Below are positions 20,780 through 32,763 of a stretch of DNA of 64,000 bases, in pieces (positions within the stretch are counted from its first letter, which is position 1; each line of letters starts with the position of its first letter). The translations under genes and the position numbers were made by a program. Origin of the DNA: Schistocerca nitens (Eukaryota; Arthropoda; Insecta; Orthoptera; Acrididae); NCBI RefSeq assembly GCF_023898315.1, contig NC_064617.1:717543202-717607201 (forward strand), written 5' to 3'. The notes below the pieces were generated by a model that was not told the DNA's origin, searched no databases, and saw nothing but the letters and a program-made list of their open reading frames with translations.

Positions 20780-22995
20780 ATGTTACCACATTCTATTATA
20801 TGATAGCTGTCACTGAACAAAACAGACTATCAGCCACTGTTGTAGTGGCCTTCTTCTGGTCCTCTAATTGGTAAAGTAACTGTGTGCTTAGTTTTATCAT
20901 TTGTCATTTATTTGTGTTTTTATTTGGTCCTTTGATTCTATATAGCATAATGCACAAGATGTTATGGACTTGACTCTAGTCATTACAAAGAACAGTTTTT
21001 CAAGATTTTTTGCATTTCTGCATGTTACAGATTATAAAAGTTACAGAACTATACCTGTTTTGTAGTTCAAATATGTATTTACTGAACAGAAGCAGTGTTA
21101 CTGTAGATATTCTCTAATAGACCTTTCAGAAGCAGTAATATTTAGTATACATTGTATATCATTTGGCAACTTTCTGAATAGTGTAATTCCCATTCAGCAT
21201 ATGCTTTTCCGATACAAGTATCTGTTAGCTTGGAGTAAGGGCAAATTACCTTTTAATCCATTGTTGTGATTATGTAAATGTCAGTTTTTTCTAATGCTAT
21301 TATCACTTCCAGTTTCATTTTTTAAATATGCATTAGTGTGTCAAAAATAAACATGCATGGCAGTGGTAACACTTTTAGTGTTTTGAATATCAGTTTAGAG
21401 GACAGTCTGGTTCTGCTCTTTGTAATATCCTAATGGCTCTTTATGAATTCTGAAAGTCCCCAGAGCCGCTGGTGAATTTCCTCAGAATATGAGGTTACAT
21501 TTTAAATGTGCATTAAAATATGTGTAATAGGCTGACATTAGGGCTGGTGCATTTATGTATCCTTTCAGAGCCCTTAAAAGATAGCAGCCTGTACTCCATT
21601 AATGTGTTCAATAAGTTCATTCCACTTTAGGTCATTAGGAATCCAAATGCGAGGAAATTTAGTTATCTCTTCATTCACAACGGGTAGGTGGTTGATGGTG
21701 GTAAATGGATAATTCAATGTGCTGCATTTTCGGTTGTGGAAATTTAATGCTACTGTTTTCATGTTGTTTATTATAAGCTAATTCATTGTTGACCATTTAC
21801 TTAGTTGATTTGTAACAGAATGTAATTCACGTTGGATATCTTCATTTTTCGCTGCTTTTTCTAATATTTGTTGTGGCATCAGCAAACAACTATTTTGTAT
21901 GATCCAACACGCACATCCAGACCATTGATATATACGAGGAAAAGATTATGTCCCATTACTGACCCTTCTACCCCTAAGTGGTTGTGCATTCTTCTGATAG
22001 GTATTCTGAGACTAATTGTGCTTTTTCATCTAGATGTTTTATGCACACTTTTTACCTTTACATTGTAATGCTCTAATAACATAGTACTCAAGAGTGTATA
22101 GAAGAATTCTGTGGTTTACCATTTCGAAAGCTTTACTCAAGTCTAAAAATATACCTGCTGTTTGCTGTTTATCAGTGGCATTTAAAACTGTGGTTATGCA
22201 TTCGTAGATTGCGTACTCCGTTGATTACTTCGGAAACCACGGTCAGAATCAACTAATACTCCATTTTTGTTTATAAACTTTATTAACTTATTGTACATTA
22301 TTTTTTTCAATATCTTTGAAAAATAAGATATTATTGTAATGGAGCGGTGGTTTATCACTTTTTGTCACCAGCTCTGGATTATAACACTTTTAACTGAACT
22401 CGGAAGCAGCAGTGATCAGCTCTGAATATAGGCATAACTTTGGATGTTTCCAGCTGATCAGGAAATGTACCTGTCTCTAATGAGCAATTACATATATTAA
22501 TTAGATGATTTATATGTTCCTAGAGAGCAGGAGACTCTGGTTCAATTCATGGCCTTGGTTTTAATTCATTGTCTCGGCCTGTGTTCATTATCATAAATTT
22601 ACATATATGAGTGACAGGGTCAATTATATTTTGGAGGGATAACTGTAAGATTCTTCTGGGTATACTGTCAACTCTTTCCGAGTATGTTGTTTGTAGATTG
22701 GTGACAGCCTTGACTGTTTTCTCTCTGCTTATATGATCGACAAACATTCATAATTTACAGCTATTGGTCTTGTTTCCCACTGACTGCTGATTTCCCACAA
22801 AATTTGTTTTTATTAAATTTTCAGCTATAGCAGTGAAGAAGCTGTTTGAATATATGTGCTGTTTCACCCTGCTCCGTAATCTTTTTTACTGTTATGTAAC
22901 AAGACAGTATTGTTATTGGTTTTCTTATTTTTGCCCATTTCCCTTTTTATGATCTCCCACATAGCTTTCAGTACCCTATTTATTGCCCTTCATGG
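20780..22995 (-). pseudogene. decayed CR1/Jockey-type LINE (minus strand), copy 2
   Basis: The minus-strand order from 22995 is: AMWEIIKREMGKN linker, INHRSITIISYFSKILKKIM (degenerate NYRPI block, about 22350), VLVDSDRGFR, FLDLSKAFEMVNH-like motif A (about 22130), GSVMGHNLFLVYINGLDV (about 21920), then KTVALNFHNRKC and WIPNDLKWNELIEHING (21762-21574), then KRAIRILQRAEPDC (about 21400). The endonuclease is missing, so this is a 5'-truncated insertion. Stops and frameshifts are scattered throughout. Confidence 0.7.
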
Positions 22996-23195
22996 CAAGC
23001 CAGCTTGGGCTAGAAAGATAATGCCCACCTGCACACAGTGAGACTTTCTACTACTTGTCTTCATGCTAGCCAGATGCTACCTTAGCCAGCAAGATCACCG
23101 TATCTCCTCTCCAACCGAGAGCATTCAGAGCATTATGGGCAGGGACCTTTAATCAGCTCAGAAATTTGACATCTGGAGTGCCACTTACACTGATC
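22996..23195 (+). pseudogene. Tc1-like transposase C-terminal scrap
   Basis: A plus-strand frame starting near 23020 reads DNAHLHTVRLSTTCLHASQ, then PARSPYL in place of the usual PARSPDL, followed by an IMGRDL remnant. The first Asp corresponds to the second catalytic Asp of Tc1 transposases. It is about 200 bp long, lacks terminal repeats and is clearly dead. Confidence 0.6.
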
Positions 23196-23784
23196 TGTAG
23201 AGAACAAGGAAATCTGCCCATTAACTACCCATTACTGAAAGGAGCCTGTAGGATGGTTCAGGCTTGTCAGTTGCATAACATTACTATCAGAGTAGGTTAT
23301 TCACAGGTGAATGTGTATTCCTATTTGAGACTCAGTCTGTTCAGGGCTTTAAGAATTGATGTTTTAGAGATTCCTGTTGGGCAGCCTGAAAAAGTAAATG
23401 TGTCTGCCTCCAAAGCAGTAATATTCATTAACAATGACCACTTTTCAGTATCCAGTTTTTGTAGGATTGTAGTGTTTTGAAGAATGGAGATATCAAAAAG
23501 TTCTGTGCTGATTAGTTCTACCAGGCACACAATAGAACCTGCTACCTTGGTTGTAATGACAGACTGGTCTATAGCACAGCCAAAGTCAAGTCACAACTTG
23601 ACTGTGAGTATGAACATAGAATAAAAACTGTGGTAACAGACATGTAGTATAGCCTGAGGCCTACATCAGTTGTCAACTTTTACACCATAGTTAATGCATG
23701 TCATTATGATGGCATGTGAAACCTGCTTTGTGTTGGGTTCAGCCATTTGTAATTTTTGTCTTTTTTGGTAATCACACTGATGGC
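23196..23784. other. unassigned intronic sequence
   Basis: A 104-codon ORF (23166-23480) begins inside the Tc1 scrap and shows no recognised motif. Nothing else is visible before the gypsy LTR. Confidence 0.4.
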
Positions 23785-24114
23785 TGTACCAAAGAGTTGG
23801 TGGGTTCTAAGACAGAGAGCAGAAATAATGAGATTCACATATAGTGTTTAAGTACTCCTTTTACTTAATTTGAATAACAGCAAGTCCAGAATAAATCCAA
23901 TGCATGTCCTTGAGATAGGCTGGTTCATCATACACAATAACATTAGAGGCTAACTGCCACGCCCTTTTAAGTCGGTTCTGCTGCAATGCAGGCTGAAGAA
24001 GGTGCCTTGGAGATGGCCATGGATTGACATTGCAGTTGTCTGGGTTTCTGCCTACTTCCACAGACATGGACTGGCTTGACATGGTATCAGCAGTAGTGCA
24101 CAATACCATATTCA
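23785..24114 (-). repeat. gypsy element A, 3' LTR (330 bp)
   Basis: Matches 30901-32763 once the LINE at about 30985-32489 is removed (shared AGTTGGTGGGTT, GACAGAGAGCA and AACTCCTTTTA-like blocks). On the plus strand it starts with TG and ends with CA. A G-rich polypurine tract (the C-run at 24115-24127 on the plus strand) abuts it on the internal side, as expected for a minus-strand element. Confidence 0.75.
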
Positions 24115-24449
24115 CCCCCCCCCCCCCCTCTGCAAAAAAAAGCGGGTGGAGACACCTCTTCACCATCATCATGTATTGCTGCTGCCAGAAACGATAAGGG
24201 GGGTGGGTTGGGGAGGGAGGAGGCCTGGTGTAGTTGGCACTGAGGAGACTGGAGCCAAAACTTCAGCTGATTACAGGCTCCTATCCACACCCTAACTCTA
24301 GTGGTGCTGTGGTGGCTGTGATGGTGGTGTGTCAATGTCCATATGTACCCCGTCCGGTTCTGGTGGTTCAGGGACTGGAGGAGGGGAAACCAACTGAGGC
24401 TGGGGGTCCTCTTTGGCACGGAATCTGCAAATGAAAAACCCATGGCAGG

Positions 24450-25438
24450 ATCATAGAGTCCACACAAACAAAGTGGATTCTGATGGCATTTCTGCAGCCC
24501 AGAAGTACTCTGTAAAACATACAAAGAGTGGCCCAAAACTTTGCTGATAATACCCGTTCCCAGTACCAGTGTCTTTCAAAAGTTGTGGAAAAGACCAAAC
24601 ATTCATATTAAACTTAGAGTGGTCCAGAGAATAGGCTGATCGCTGCGGAGGATGCAGCAGTTGAAGCAGTGTCCTATGTAGGCATATCTGCAAAAGCTCC
24701 ACTGGTGATTTGCTGTTGCGTGGCTGGGAATAGTATGATGAGAAAAGTAGCACTAAAACGTGTTCCCATCTGTGGGAAGCACGTAACTTGTTCGTCTGTT
24801 GCTCGAAAGTTCTGACAAAGTGTTCCAATTCACCATTAGATTGAGAGTGGAATGTTGCGGCCATCACATGCTTGATGCCACTGGTGTCACAAAACAGCTG
24901 AAATTCTGCTGTTGTGAACTGGAGTACACAGTCTGAACCAACCATTCTGGGAAACCTACAATGCAAAAAATTGATTTCAGAGTCTTGATAGTGCTGCTGT
25001 TGTGGATTGCATGGGCACCATGGATGGAAACTTGCTAAAGGCTTCTACCACAATAAGCAGACAGGAATTCCAGTAGGGACCCGCAAGGTCGATATGCAGA
25101 CATTGACTTGGGCCAATCAAAAAATTTGTGTAGTGGAGTAGCCTGAAGTTCTGCACATGCCAGACATTGTGAAGCCAATCTAATACATTCCATCTGGATA
25201 TTCATGCTGCCCCATGTGCAGTGACATCAGGCAAGCTGCTTAGTCCAAACAACCCCCCAAGTGGCCTTGATGGAGGAGGTGAAGAATTTCCTTCTGAAAC
25301 TAACATGGTGCAACTACATGGTACTGGTCATTGTCTGTATATAATAGGATGACACCGTGCTGGACTGGTAAGCTGTGTTGAAGCGCAAAAGAGTGGTTTA
25401 TGATCGGGTCACTAACCTACTTAATTAAATGTGGCCAA
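24450..25438 (-). pseudogene. gypsy A integrase catalytic core (downstream part)
   Basis: The minus-strand frame at 24966-24451 has VGSDCVLQFTTAEFQLFC, then SGIKHVMAATFHSQSNGELE, the second acidic residue and the Glu block of the retroviral-type integrase core. Upstream (about 25100) the first acidic block HIDLAGPYW is visible, followed by VVEAFSKFPSM. Stops and a frameshift separate the blocks. The zinc-binding N-terminus lies on the far side of the LINE insertion. Confidence 0.75.
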
Positions 25439-27523
25439 CTAGTGTGGAGGTACTGTAACAGAATCTCGAGACTGGGGTCCGCAGCTGTTGTGTGAGCAAT
25501 CTATCGGTGGTCGATGGTTGTTCTGGACAGCAGTGTGACACCAGTACTGCTCCACCAGTACTGGTGTTGCTGAGCGACGCCTACAGGGAGCCATCCACAA
25601 GCCACAGTCATGGGCTCTAGCCCATGGTTTCCAGTTTTCGGCTGCAAAGTTGTGTGTTATGCACTTCTGTCGGCGTTTTACCATTCATCCAGAACCAGAA
25701 CTTTACCTTAATGATGATCCACTCACTGTAGTGGAGACTTATTGATTCTTAGGACTGGTTTTCAACGCCCGATTGCCTTGGCTTCGTCAGCTTAATTGGA
25801 AGTGCTGGCAGCACCTCAATGCCCTCCGCTGCCTGAGCAACACCAGCTGGGGTGCAGATCGCTCTACACTGCTGCAGCTCTACAGAGCCCTTGTTCAATC
25901 CTGCCTTGACTATGGGAATCTGGTTTATGATTTGGCGGCGCACTCAGCATTGCGTTTACTTGACTCAGTACACCACTGTGGCATTCGCCTAGCGACAGGA
26001 GCTTTTAGGACGTGTCTGGTAACCAGAATCCTTGCGGAGGCCGGAGTCCCTCCAGTGCAGGTTAGGTGTGCACAACTGCTGACCAGTTACGTTGCACACA
26101 TTTGTAGTTCTCCTGCGCATCCGAATCGCTGTCTCCTTTTGCCACCCATGGTAGTTCATCTCCTGCATCGGCGGCCAAGCCAGGGCCTCCAATTGCAGTT
26201 TGTGCCCAATCCCGTCTTTCCAAACTGGAGTCCTTGCCTTTACCACCTGTACTTGAGGTCCCTTCATGTACACATCCCGTGGTGTATGCCTAGGCCGTGG
26301 CTTCGCCTGTACCTTTCACATGGCCCTAAGGACTCAGTTAACCCCACGGCTCTCCGCTGCCACTTCCTCTCGATTCTTGACATGTATTGAGGCGACGAAG
26401 TGGTTTACACTGACGGCTCGATGGCTCATGCTCACGTCAGCTTCGCGTATGTCCATGGAGGACATATTGAACTGCATTCCTTGCCCAATGGCTGCAGTGT
26501 TTTCACTGCCGAGCTGGTGGCTATATCTCGTGCTCTTGAGCACATCCGTTCATGCCCTGGGGAGTTGTTTCTTCTGTGTACTGACTCCTTGAGCAGCCTA
26601 CAAGCTATCGTCCAGTACTACCCTCATTCTTTGGTAGCGACCATCCAGGAGTCCATCTATGCCCTGGAACGGTCCAGTCGTTCAGTGGTGTTTGTCTGGA
26701 CCCCAGGTCACTCGGAATCCCAGACAACGAACTTGCTGATAGGCTGGCCAAACAGGCTACACGGAAACCACTTATGGAGATTGGCTTTTCAGCAACTGAC
26801 CTTAATGCAGTACTACGCCGCAAGGTTTTGTGGCTTTGGGAGACTAAGTGGCATAACCTCAGCATGCACAACAAACTGTATGTCATTAAGGAGACTGTGA
26901 ATCTGTGGCAGTCCTCCATGCAGGCCTCTTGCAGGGACTCTGGTTCTCTGGCGGCTCCGCATTGGCCATGCTTAGGTGACAGATGGCTTCCTCCTGCGCC
27001 GTGATGACCCAACTCAGTGTCTGTGCGGCGCCCGGCTGACAGTGGCCCATATCTTGGTGAGCTGTCCTTTTTTGGCTGCCCTGTGACGGACTCTTCAGTT
27101 ACTGGACTCGTTGCCATTAAATTTAGCTGTATAAGTTTTATTTTGTCCTTTGTCTCTTTGTGTTCTCCACTCTAATGCTTTTAGGGTGGATGTTTTAATG
27201 TGTCGCAGAGTGGCTGGCTTTTCCCTTTTATTCTCGTGGTCGACCAACCATGGTCATCTGCTCTCTTGTTTTTACCCCTACTACCTGTTTCTTGCTTCTC
27301 TCTGTCCTTTTCTTTTCCTCCTTTGTCCCTAGTAGTGTTGGTTGTTCCTCTGTTGTTCTTCTGGTTCTTCCTTTCTCCTGTTATTGTGCTGTACGTATCC
27401 TTTCTTTTCTTCTTTCCCTTGGGTAATTATTTTACCAGGAACAAGGGACTGATGACCTTGCAGTTTGGTCCCTTCCCCCCCCCACACCACCCTCCTTTTA
27501 AACTAACCAACCAACCAACCAAC
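25439..27523 (+). mobile_element. 5'-truncated LINE with C-terminal RNase H, inside gypsy A
   Basis: It begins within the RT thumb (KLCVMHFCRRF, then FLGLVFNARLPWLRQL), continues through the RNase H domain and a CLCGARLTVAHILVSC zinc motif, and ends in a pyrimidine-rich 3' UTR with AACC repeats (27500-27523). A short CTAGT occurs near both junctions and may be the target duplication. Gypsy A coding sequence resumes on both sides. Confidence 0.8.
25640..27090 (+). pseudogene. LINE RT C-terminus and RNase H domain
   Basis: The frame 25773-26390 and its continuation at 26400-26900 are in register, separated by a TGA at 26388. RNase H motifs: VYTDGSMAHA (Asp), FTAELVAISRALEHI (Glu), LLCTDSLSSLQAI (Asp) and VFVWTPGHSE (His). 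These are all the expected acidic positions, so the domain decayed late. After 26900 two further frame changes lead to the terminal Cys-His motif near 27020-27070. An RNase H at this position is found in I/Ingi-like and Loa-like LINEs; I cannot choose between them. Confidence 0.8.
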
Positions 27524-29500
27524 CTAGTTGTACTTCGGCTGGTGCCATGCTGGTGGGCCACTACCACTAGCATGGAACTTGTACTATGGTTTGTCTCAAT
27601 ATCTTGTAGAACCTGGTCCTCCAAATCTGGTGTAAGTACAGTCCACTGCCTGAAAGAACCGATGATCACACAGATGCTCAAAAAAGCCTTGAAATGTTTT
27701 ATGATGTGGTTGGTGTCTGTGGATGTACTTTTTTTGATGTAGCTATATACTGCCTCTCGACCATTTCCATCTGCTTGACCATGCACAAACATCATCTCGG
27801 CTTGTTCCCGACATGAATATCAAATCATTCAGCTGCTTGCAGTCCAGTGCATCAATTACACAGCCTTCAACTCTCAAGGGACACATGGAACATGGTCAGA
27901 GGAACTATCATTCATCAGCAAATCTGCCATGGCAATAATGCAGCTCCAGACACATGTTTATAGGATATTTTTCTCCTCCATTTCCACTTAGGACTCTGTC
28001 CCTGCAGTTTGTCAGTTTTATTGATGTTCACTCAGTGTGCAATGGAAAGAGCTTGGAAAGAGTTTGAATGCAAAGACAATTGATATGCCTAATGATCCAA
28101 CTCCGTGTGAGAGAACAGTGCCAATCCCATAAGCAGATGTGTCCATTGCCAGCACAACCGACTTAGGAGGATCAAAATTTGCCAAAAAGTGATTGCCTAA
28201 TAAGGCATCCTTCAGTCTCTGAAATGTAACTCGACACTCCATAACCCACTCAAACGGAACAGTCTTTCAGTGGAGATAGTGCAGTGGGGCTGCAATCTTC
28301 ACAGCATTTTGAATGAATAAGATGTAAAAATTAGTGTACCTAACACAGATTGGCATTCACTGACATTCATAGTAGCTGGGAGGTCTTGTATGGTGGTTAA
28401 GTGTGGCTGCAAAGGGAGGATACTCTGACTGTTGATCTTAATATTCAATCTCAGTGTGGAAGAAGAAACAGCTGGCTTTGTTACACTTTAACCCAGCATA
28501 TGAGACCACTTGAAACAATTTCCAGAGATGAGCATGACGTTCGTTGGGGTACAACACAAAAGGACTAAGTAATCCAGATAGTTCCACCAAGGAGGAACTG
28601 TAACATTCTACTGTGATAAGTAGCACTGCAAAAGGCCAAGTGTGGATCAGTGCCAAAGGGCAACCACAAAAACTTAAATAATCCCGTATGGTGTTGATCA
28701 CAGAAACTTGTAGAGACTTTTCATCCAAGGGAAGCTGCAAATAAGCATCATGAAGATCAATCTAAGAAAAGAAGCAAGATGCACCAAGCTTGTCCATGAG
28801 TTCCTCAGGCCATAGCAAACGAAAAGTTTACCACAGCCTTGAAATCTGCACATAAGAATAATTTGCCTGAAGGTTTTTTTATAATCACCAAAGGGGATGC
28901 GAGCTGACTGGCTACCAAAGGAGAAATCACACAATTTGCATAATGTAAGTTTCAAAATAATTAGCTTTGCTGAGGCCATCTTGAAAAATGTCACTACATT
29001 CTTCACTAAGTTCAGCTACCCTTCCCGTGGTCATGTCCTGAATGTGCAAACCAAACAGATCAAAAGAGTCCATACCAAAAGTATCTCCACTTTCATGTGA
29101 GGACAAAACTGTGAATGAATCTGTCTTGGTAAGGCTACAAAAAGTGGCACGTAGACTGCAAACACCTAACACAGGAATGTCATGTTAACTGTAACCAGTA
29201 AAAGTTGCCTGTGACTTATGTAGCTTGTGTTTGCGTAACAGTTTGAGTTTGCTTCTGTTCAAGAAAGTCACTGTTGGACCAGAGTCTAACTGCATGTGTA
29301 TTTCGTGGTTGGCAGTTTGGAGAGTGACACAATTTATCGGTCTGATGCTGAATGGAAGGAGTGTGTGGTTTCTTTGGTGTTGCATTTGCCTTGCACTGTG
29401 TGACACTACAATCATGTGTCTTTGAAAAATGGCTTTGAAAAAGATGGCTTTAAAAACGACTTTGAAAAAATTATGTTTACATTTATTGATTGAGACCATG
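27524..29500 (-). pseudogene. gypsy A protease, reverse transcriptase, RNase H and start of integrase
   Basis: Minus-strand blocks from the right: protease MQLDSGPTVTFLN (29499-29185 frame); FGLHIQD, then TGRVAELSEECSDIFQDGL (29172-28927); the RT front end (29006-28698); and MQLPLDEKS (28740). The RT catalytic box reads YLDYLV instead of YLDD (about 28575-28590). RNase H shows TFQRLKDALLG, then LAMDTSAYGIGTVLSHG (28242-28018). The frame at 27795-27524 enters the integrase region. Frames change repeatedly, so no functional Pol could be made. Confidence 0.8.
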
Positions 29501-30880
29501 GAGAAAACTTACTGTATGAAGACAGACATAGATTGAACACGACTGTGCTTGCCAGAGTGATAACCTTTAGCATCATGACATGGACACACTTGCCACTTGC
29601 TTTAAAATACCAAGGGCAGGATTTAACACCATTAGTCTGCTGCCTCTCACATTGGTTCTGTTTACATCACTGCCCTGGAATAGACTTTTTCATGCCACAG
29701 TGCACAGCATGTTTACCATTACTCTGTATTGCACAAATACTGTAGGTTTGAAATCAAAATCTACTGCTGCACTGTCATATGAGTTCTGACACTCCACTAA
29801 TTCTAAAACCTGTTGCAAGCTAGGATTGGGATACTTAAGAATCTGTTTTTGTATTTGAGGATCTGATGCATTCTGAGTAACGGCTTTCCTAAATGTGGCA
29901 TCACCGTAATAACGTCCACACTCACAAGTTAATTTGCAATGGTGTGTAATTCCTTCTAAGTCAGCTACACCTTGCTTGTGAGTTTGATTAGTCCATTATA
30001 GTGTTTCTATAATGCCACAGCTAGTTTGTCATAAGGCATAATCAAGCAAGGTGGCGCAGTGGTTAGCACACTGGACTCGCATTCAGGATGATGACATTTC
30101 AAACCAGCGTCAGATCATCCTGATTTAAGTTTTCTGTGATTTCCCTAAATTGCTTCAGGCAAATGCCAGGATGGTTTCTTTGAAAATGGCACTGCCGACT
30201 CCCTTCCCCATCCTTCGCTGATCCACTGTTTGGTCCCCTGCCCTAAATCAATCAACCAACCATAAGGCATACTTTCAAGGTGAGCGGTAGGAAAGAGTTT
30301 TCTGGCCACATGGTAAACTGACACCCCAACTTCTGCAAGAAAATAGGGTTACCTGGCCCTACCTTCATTGTGATGCAACATCGAGTGTGAGTCAAGCTGT
30401 TCATGGTGCTCGAACCATTCCTCTTGTGTAGAATCAAATGCATGTAATGGTGGTAGAAATACAGGCGCAGCTTGCTGTGGTCATGCTGTGGGCGGCAGTG
30501 ATGTGTTTACTTGCACAGTGAGTAGTTTTGTCATCCAGTCCATTAATTACATTAATTACTGGCATCTGCTGTGCCTGAAACTGAACAATCAGTTCTTGTG
30601 AAATGCACAAAAATCAAAGTGGAAATAGAGTGCAGCCACTAAAGTGCAAGAAAGCACGAATTAAAATCACTAGAAATGTTAGCCTTTAAAAAGTGCAAAA
30701 ATACACAGTCTGCAGGTTCAGTGCTCTGAAACACAGTAACAAAGAAGCAATATCAAGGGCAAGCATGTTGACGAGCCACGGTTCTGCAAGAAAGACAAAA
30801 TCAGTATTTTTGCCAGTTGTTAATATGGTGGGTGAGAAGATGTAGTGAAACACCCATGGGAACAGCATCATCACCAAGTG
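29501..30880 (-). pseudogene. gypsy A gag region (degenerate)
   Basis: The position between the 5' LTR and the protease, and Cys/His-rich stretches on the minus strand near 29720-29590 (GKHAVHCGMK; then FKASGKCVHVM), suggest a decayed nucleocapsid. No continuous frame survives. A SINE interrupts it at 30041-30260. Confidence 0.5.
30030..30271 (+). mobile_element. tRNA-derived SINE with 11-bp target duplication
   Basis: CATAAGGCATA at 30030-30040 is repeated at 30261-30271, bounding a 220-bp SINE. The head is GCAAGGTGGCGCAGTGGTTA. The box B region is mutated (TTTCAAACCAG). The body CCTGATTTAAGTTTTCTGTG matches the SINE at 13437-13670, and the 3' end is AATCAATCAACCAACC. Confidence 0.92.
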
Positions 30881-30984
30881 TTTGGTGTCCTGTTGCTGGA
30901 TGCCAAGGAGTTGGTGGGTTTAAGACAGAGAGCAAAAATAATGAGATGCACACACAGAGTTTAAGTAACTCCTTTTATTTTAAA

Positions 30985-32489
30985 AAAAAGAAAGACTTAA
31001 TGTTAAGCACATAACCATATTTACAAATTAATTTTTGATGTGAATGTTAGATGATTCGTTCCACATCATTATGATTTATCATGCGCATGATCCATGAAAC
31101 ATGAAACTACATCTACATCTACATGCATACTCTGCAATCCACCATACGGTGCGTGGCAGTCTCTCCCTGTTCCACTCCCAAACAGAATGAGGGAAAAATG
31201 ACTGCCTATATGCCTCTGTATGAGCTCTAATCTCTCTTATCTTATCTTTGTGGTCTTTCCACGAAATGTAAGTTGGCAGCAGTAAAATTGTACTGCAGTC
31301 AGCCTCAAATGCTGGTTCTCTAAATTTCCTCAGTAGCGATTCATGAAAAGAACGCCTCCTTTCCTCTAGAGACTCCCACCCGAGTTCCTGAAGCATTTCC
31401 GTAACACTTGTGTGATGATCAAACCTATCAGTAACAAATCTAGCAGTCTGCCTCTGAATTGCTTCTATGTCCTTCCTCAATCCGACCTGATAGGGATCCC
31501 AAACGCTCGAGCAGTACCGAAGAATAGGTCGTATTAGTGTTTTATAAGTGGTCTCCTTTACAGATGAACCACATCTTCCCAAAATTCTACCAATGAACCG
31601 AAGACAACTATCCGCCTTCCCCACAACTGCCATTATATGCTTGTCCCACTTCATATTGCTCTGCAATGTTACGCCCAAATATTTAATCGACGTGACTGTG
31701 TCAAGTGCTACACTACTAATTGAGTATTCAAACATTACAGGATATTTTTCCTATTCATCTGCATTAATTTACATTTATCTATATTTAGAGTTAGTTGCCA
31801 TTCTTTACACCAATCACAAATCCTGTCCAAGTCATCTTGTATCCTCCTACAGTCACTCAACGATGACGCCTTCCCGTACACCACAGCATCATCAGCAAAC
31901 AGCCGCACATTGCTATCCACCCTATACAAAAGATCATTTATGTAGATAGAAAACAACAGCGTACCTACTACACTTCCCTAGGGCACTCCAGATGATACAC
32001 TCACCTCCGATGAACACTCACCACCGAGGACAACGTACTGGATTGTATTACTTAAGAAGTCTTCAAGCCACTCGCATACTTGGGAACCAATCCCATATGC
32101 TTGTACCTTAGTTAGGAGTCTGCAGTGGGGCACCGAGTGAAACGCTTTCCGGAAGTCAAGGAATATGGCATCCGTCTGATACCCTTCATCCACGGTTCGC
32201 AAGATATCATGTGAAAGAAGGGTGAGTTGTGTTTCACAGGAGCAATGCTTTCTAAAGCCGTGCTGATACATGGACAGCAACTTCTCTGTCTCAAGGAAAT
32301 TCATTATATTCGAACTGAGAATATGTTTGAGAATCCTGCAACAAACCAATGTTAAGGATATTGGTCTGTAATTTTGAGGATCCGTCCTACCCTTCTTATA
32401 TACAGGCGTCACCTGCGCTTTTTTCCAGTCGCTCGGGACTTTACGTTGGGCAAGAGATTTGTGATAAATGCGAATCTCTTGCCCAACGT
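30985..32489 (-). mobile_element. 5'-truncated CR1/Jockey-type LINE inside the gypsy A LTR
   Basis: Minus-strand RT pieces in order: VPSDWKKAQVTPVYKKG and NYRPISL (32649-31978 frame), AIFLDFRKAFHSVPH, then FSIYINDLLYRVDSNVRLFADDAVVYG (31956-31735), then SIKYLGVTLQSNMKWDKHI and LIRPILRYCSSVWDPYQ (31735-31079). The 3' end shows the (GATGTA)n-type tail (CTACATCTACATCTACATG on the plus strand, 31108-31126). The FADD catalytic box is intact and frames are long, so the copy is fairly young. It has a 19-bp inverted duplication at its truncated 5' end. Confidence 0.85.
31079..32489 (-). pseudogene. CR1/Jockey-type reverse transcriptase (5' truncated)
   Basis: Three long minus-strand frames (32649-31978, 31956-31735 and 31735-31079) cover the RT from the domain just before NYRPISL to the C-terminus. 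Stop codons separate them: a TAG at about 31978 just after SSGVP, and one between the last two frames. No endonuclease is present. It is very similar to the plus-strand LINE at 58227-60243 (shared KETAYK/KETTYK and RYCSSVW, GYCSSVW blocks). Confidence 0.85.
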
Positions 32490-32491
32490 AA
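32441..32491. repeat. 19-bp inverted repeat at LINE 5' junction
   Basis: TTACGTTGGGCAAGAGATT (32441-32459) and AATCTCTTGCCCAACGTAA (32473-32491) are exact reverse complements separated by 13 nt. The left arm is LINE coding sequence; the right arm is its inverted copy at the insertion edge. Confidence 0.95.
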
Positions 32492-32763
32492 TTGACTAAC
32501 CAGAATACAGTCCAGTGTGTTTCCTTGAGAAAGGCAGTTTCATCATACAATAACAGAGGCAAACTGATAATGCTTAGAGTACCTAGGCAGAACTCAGCTA
32601 GCTGTGCAGTGTCCTTTAAGTTGGCTCTGTGGTGGACTTGGCCACACAAGGAGGGGAGGGTGTAACACAGAGCTGTTCACAGATTGAGAGTGCAGGCATA
32701 TGGGTTACTGCCAGCTTCTAAAGTGAAGTGCATGGCATGGTATTGATAGTGCATGATACTACA

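Larger units (their letters stand above)
23785..32763 (-). mobile_element. Ty3/gypsy retrotransposon A with three nested insertions
   Basis: The minus-strand order is: 5' LTR (30901-32763, containing a LINE), gag (about 30880-29500, containing a SINE), protease (about 29310), reverse transcriptase (28990-28440), RNase H (28242-28018), integrase (about 27795-24450, split by an RNase-H LINE), then the 3' LTR. Without insertions it would be about 5.2 kb. The flanking bases do not give a clean 4-6 bp duplication, and the two LTRs have diverged visibly, so the element is old. Confidence 0.8.
30901..32763 (-). repeat. gypsy element A, 5' LTR, interrupted by a LINE
   Basis: LTR sequence is present at 30901-30984 and again at about 32490-32763, together about 358 bp and collinear with 23785-24114. 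It starts with TG and ends with CA on the plus strand. Confidence 0.7.

Noticed and set aside
26400-26900. RNase H ORF as a host ribonuclease H gene
   Set aside because: It continues in frame from LINE RT sequence, has no introns or start of its own, and is embedded in a gypsy element.
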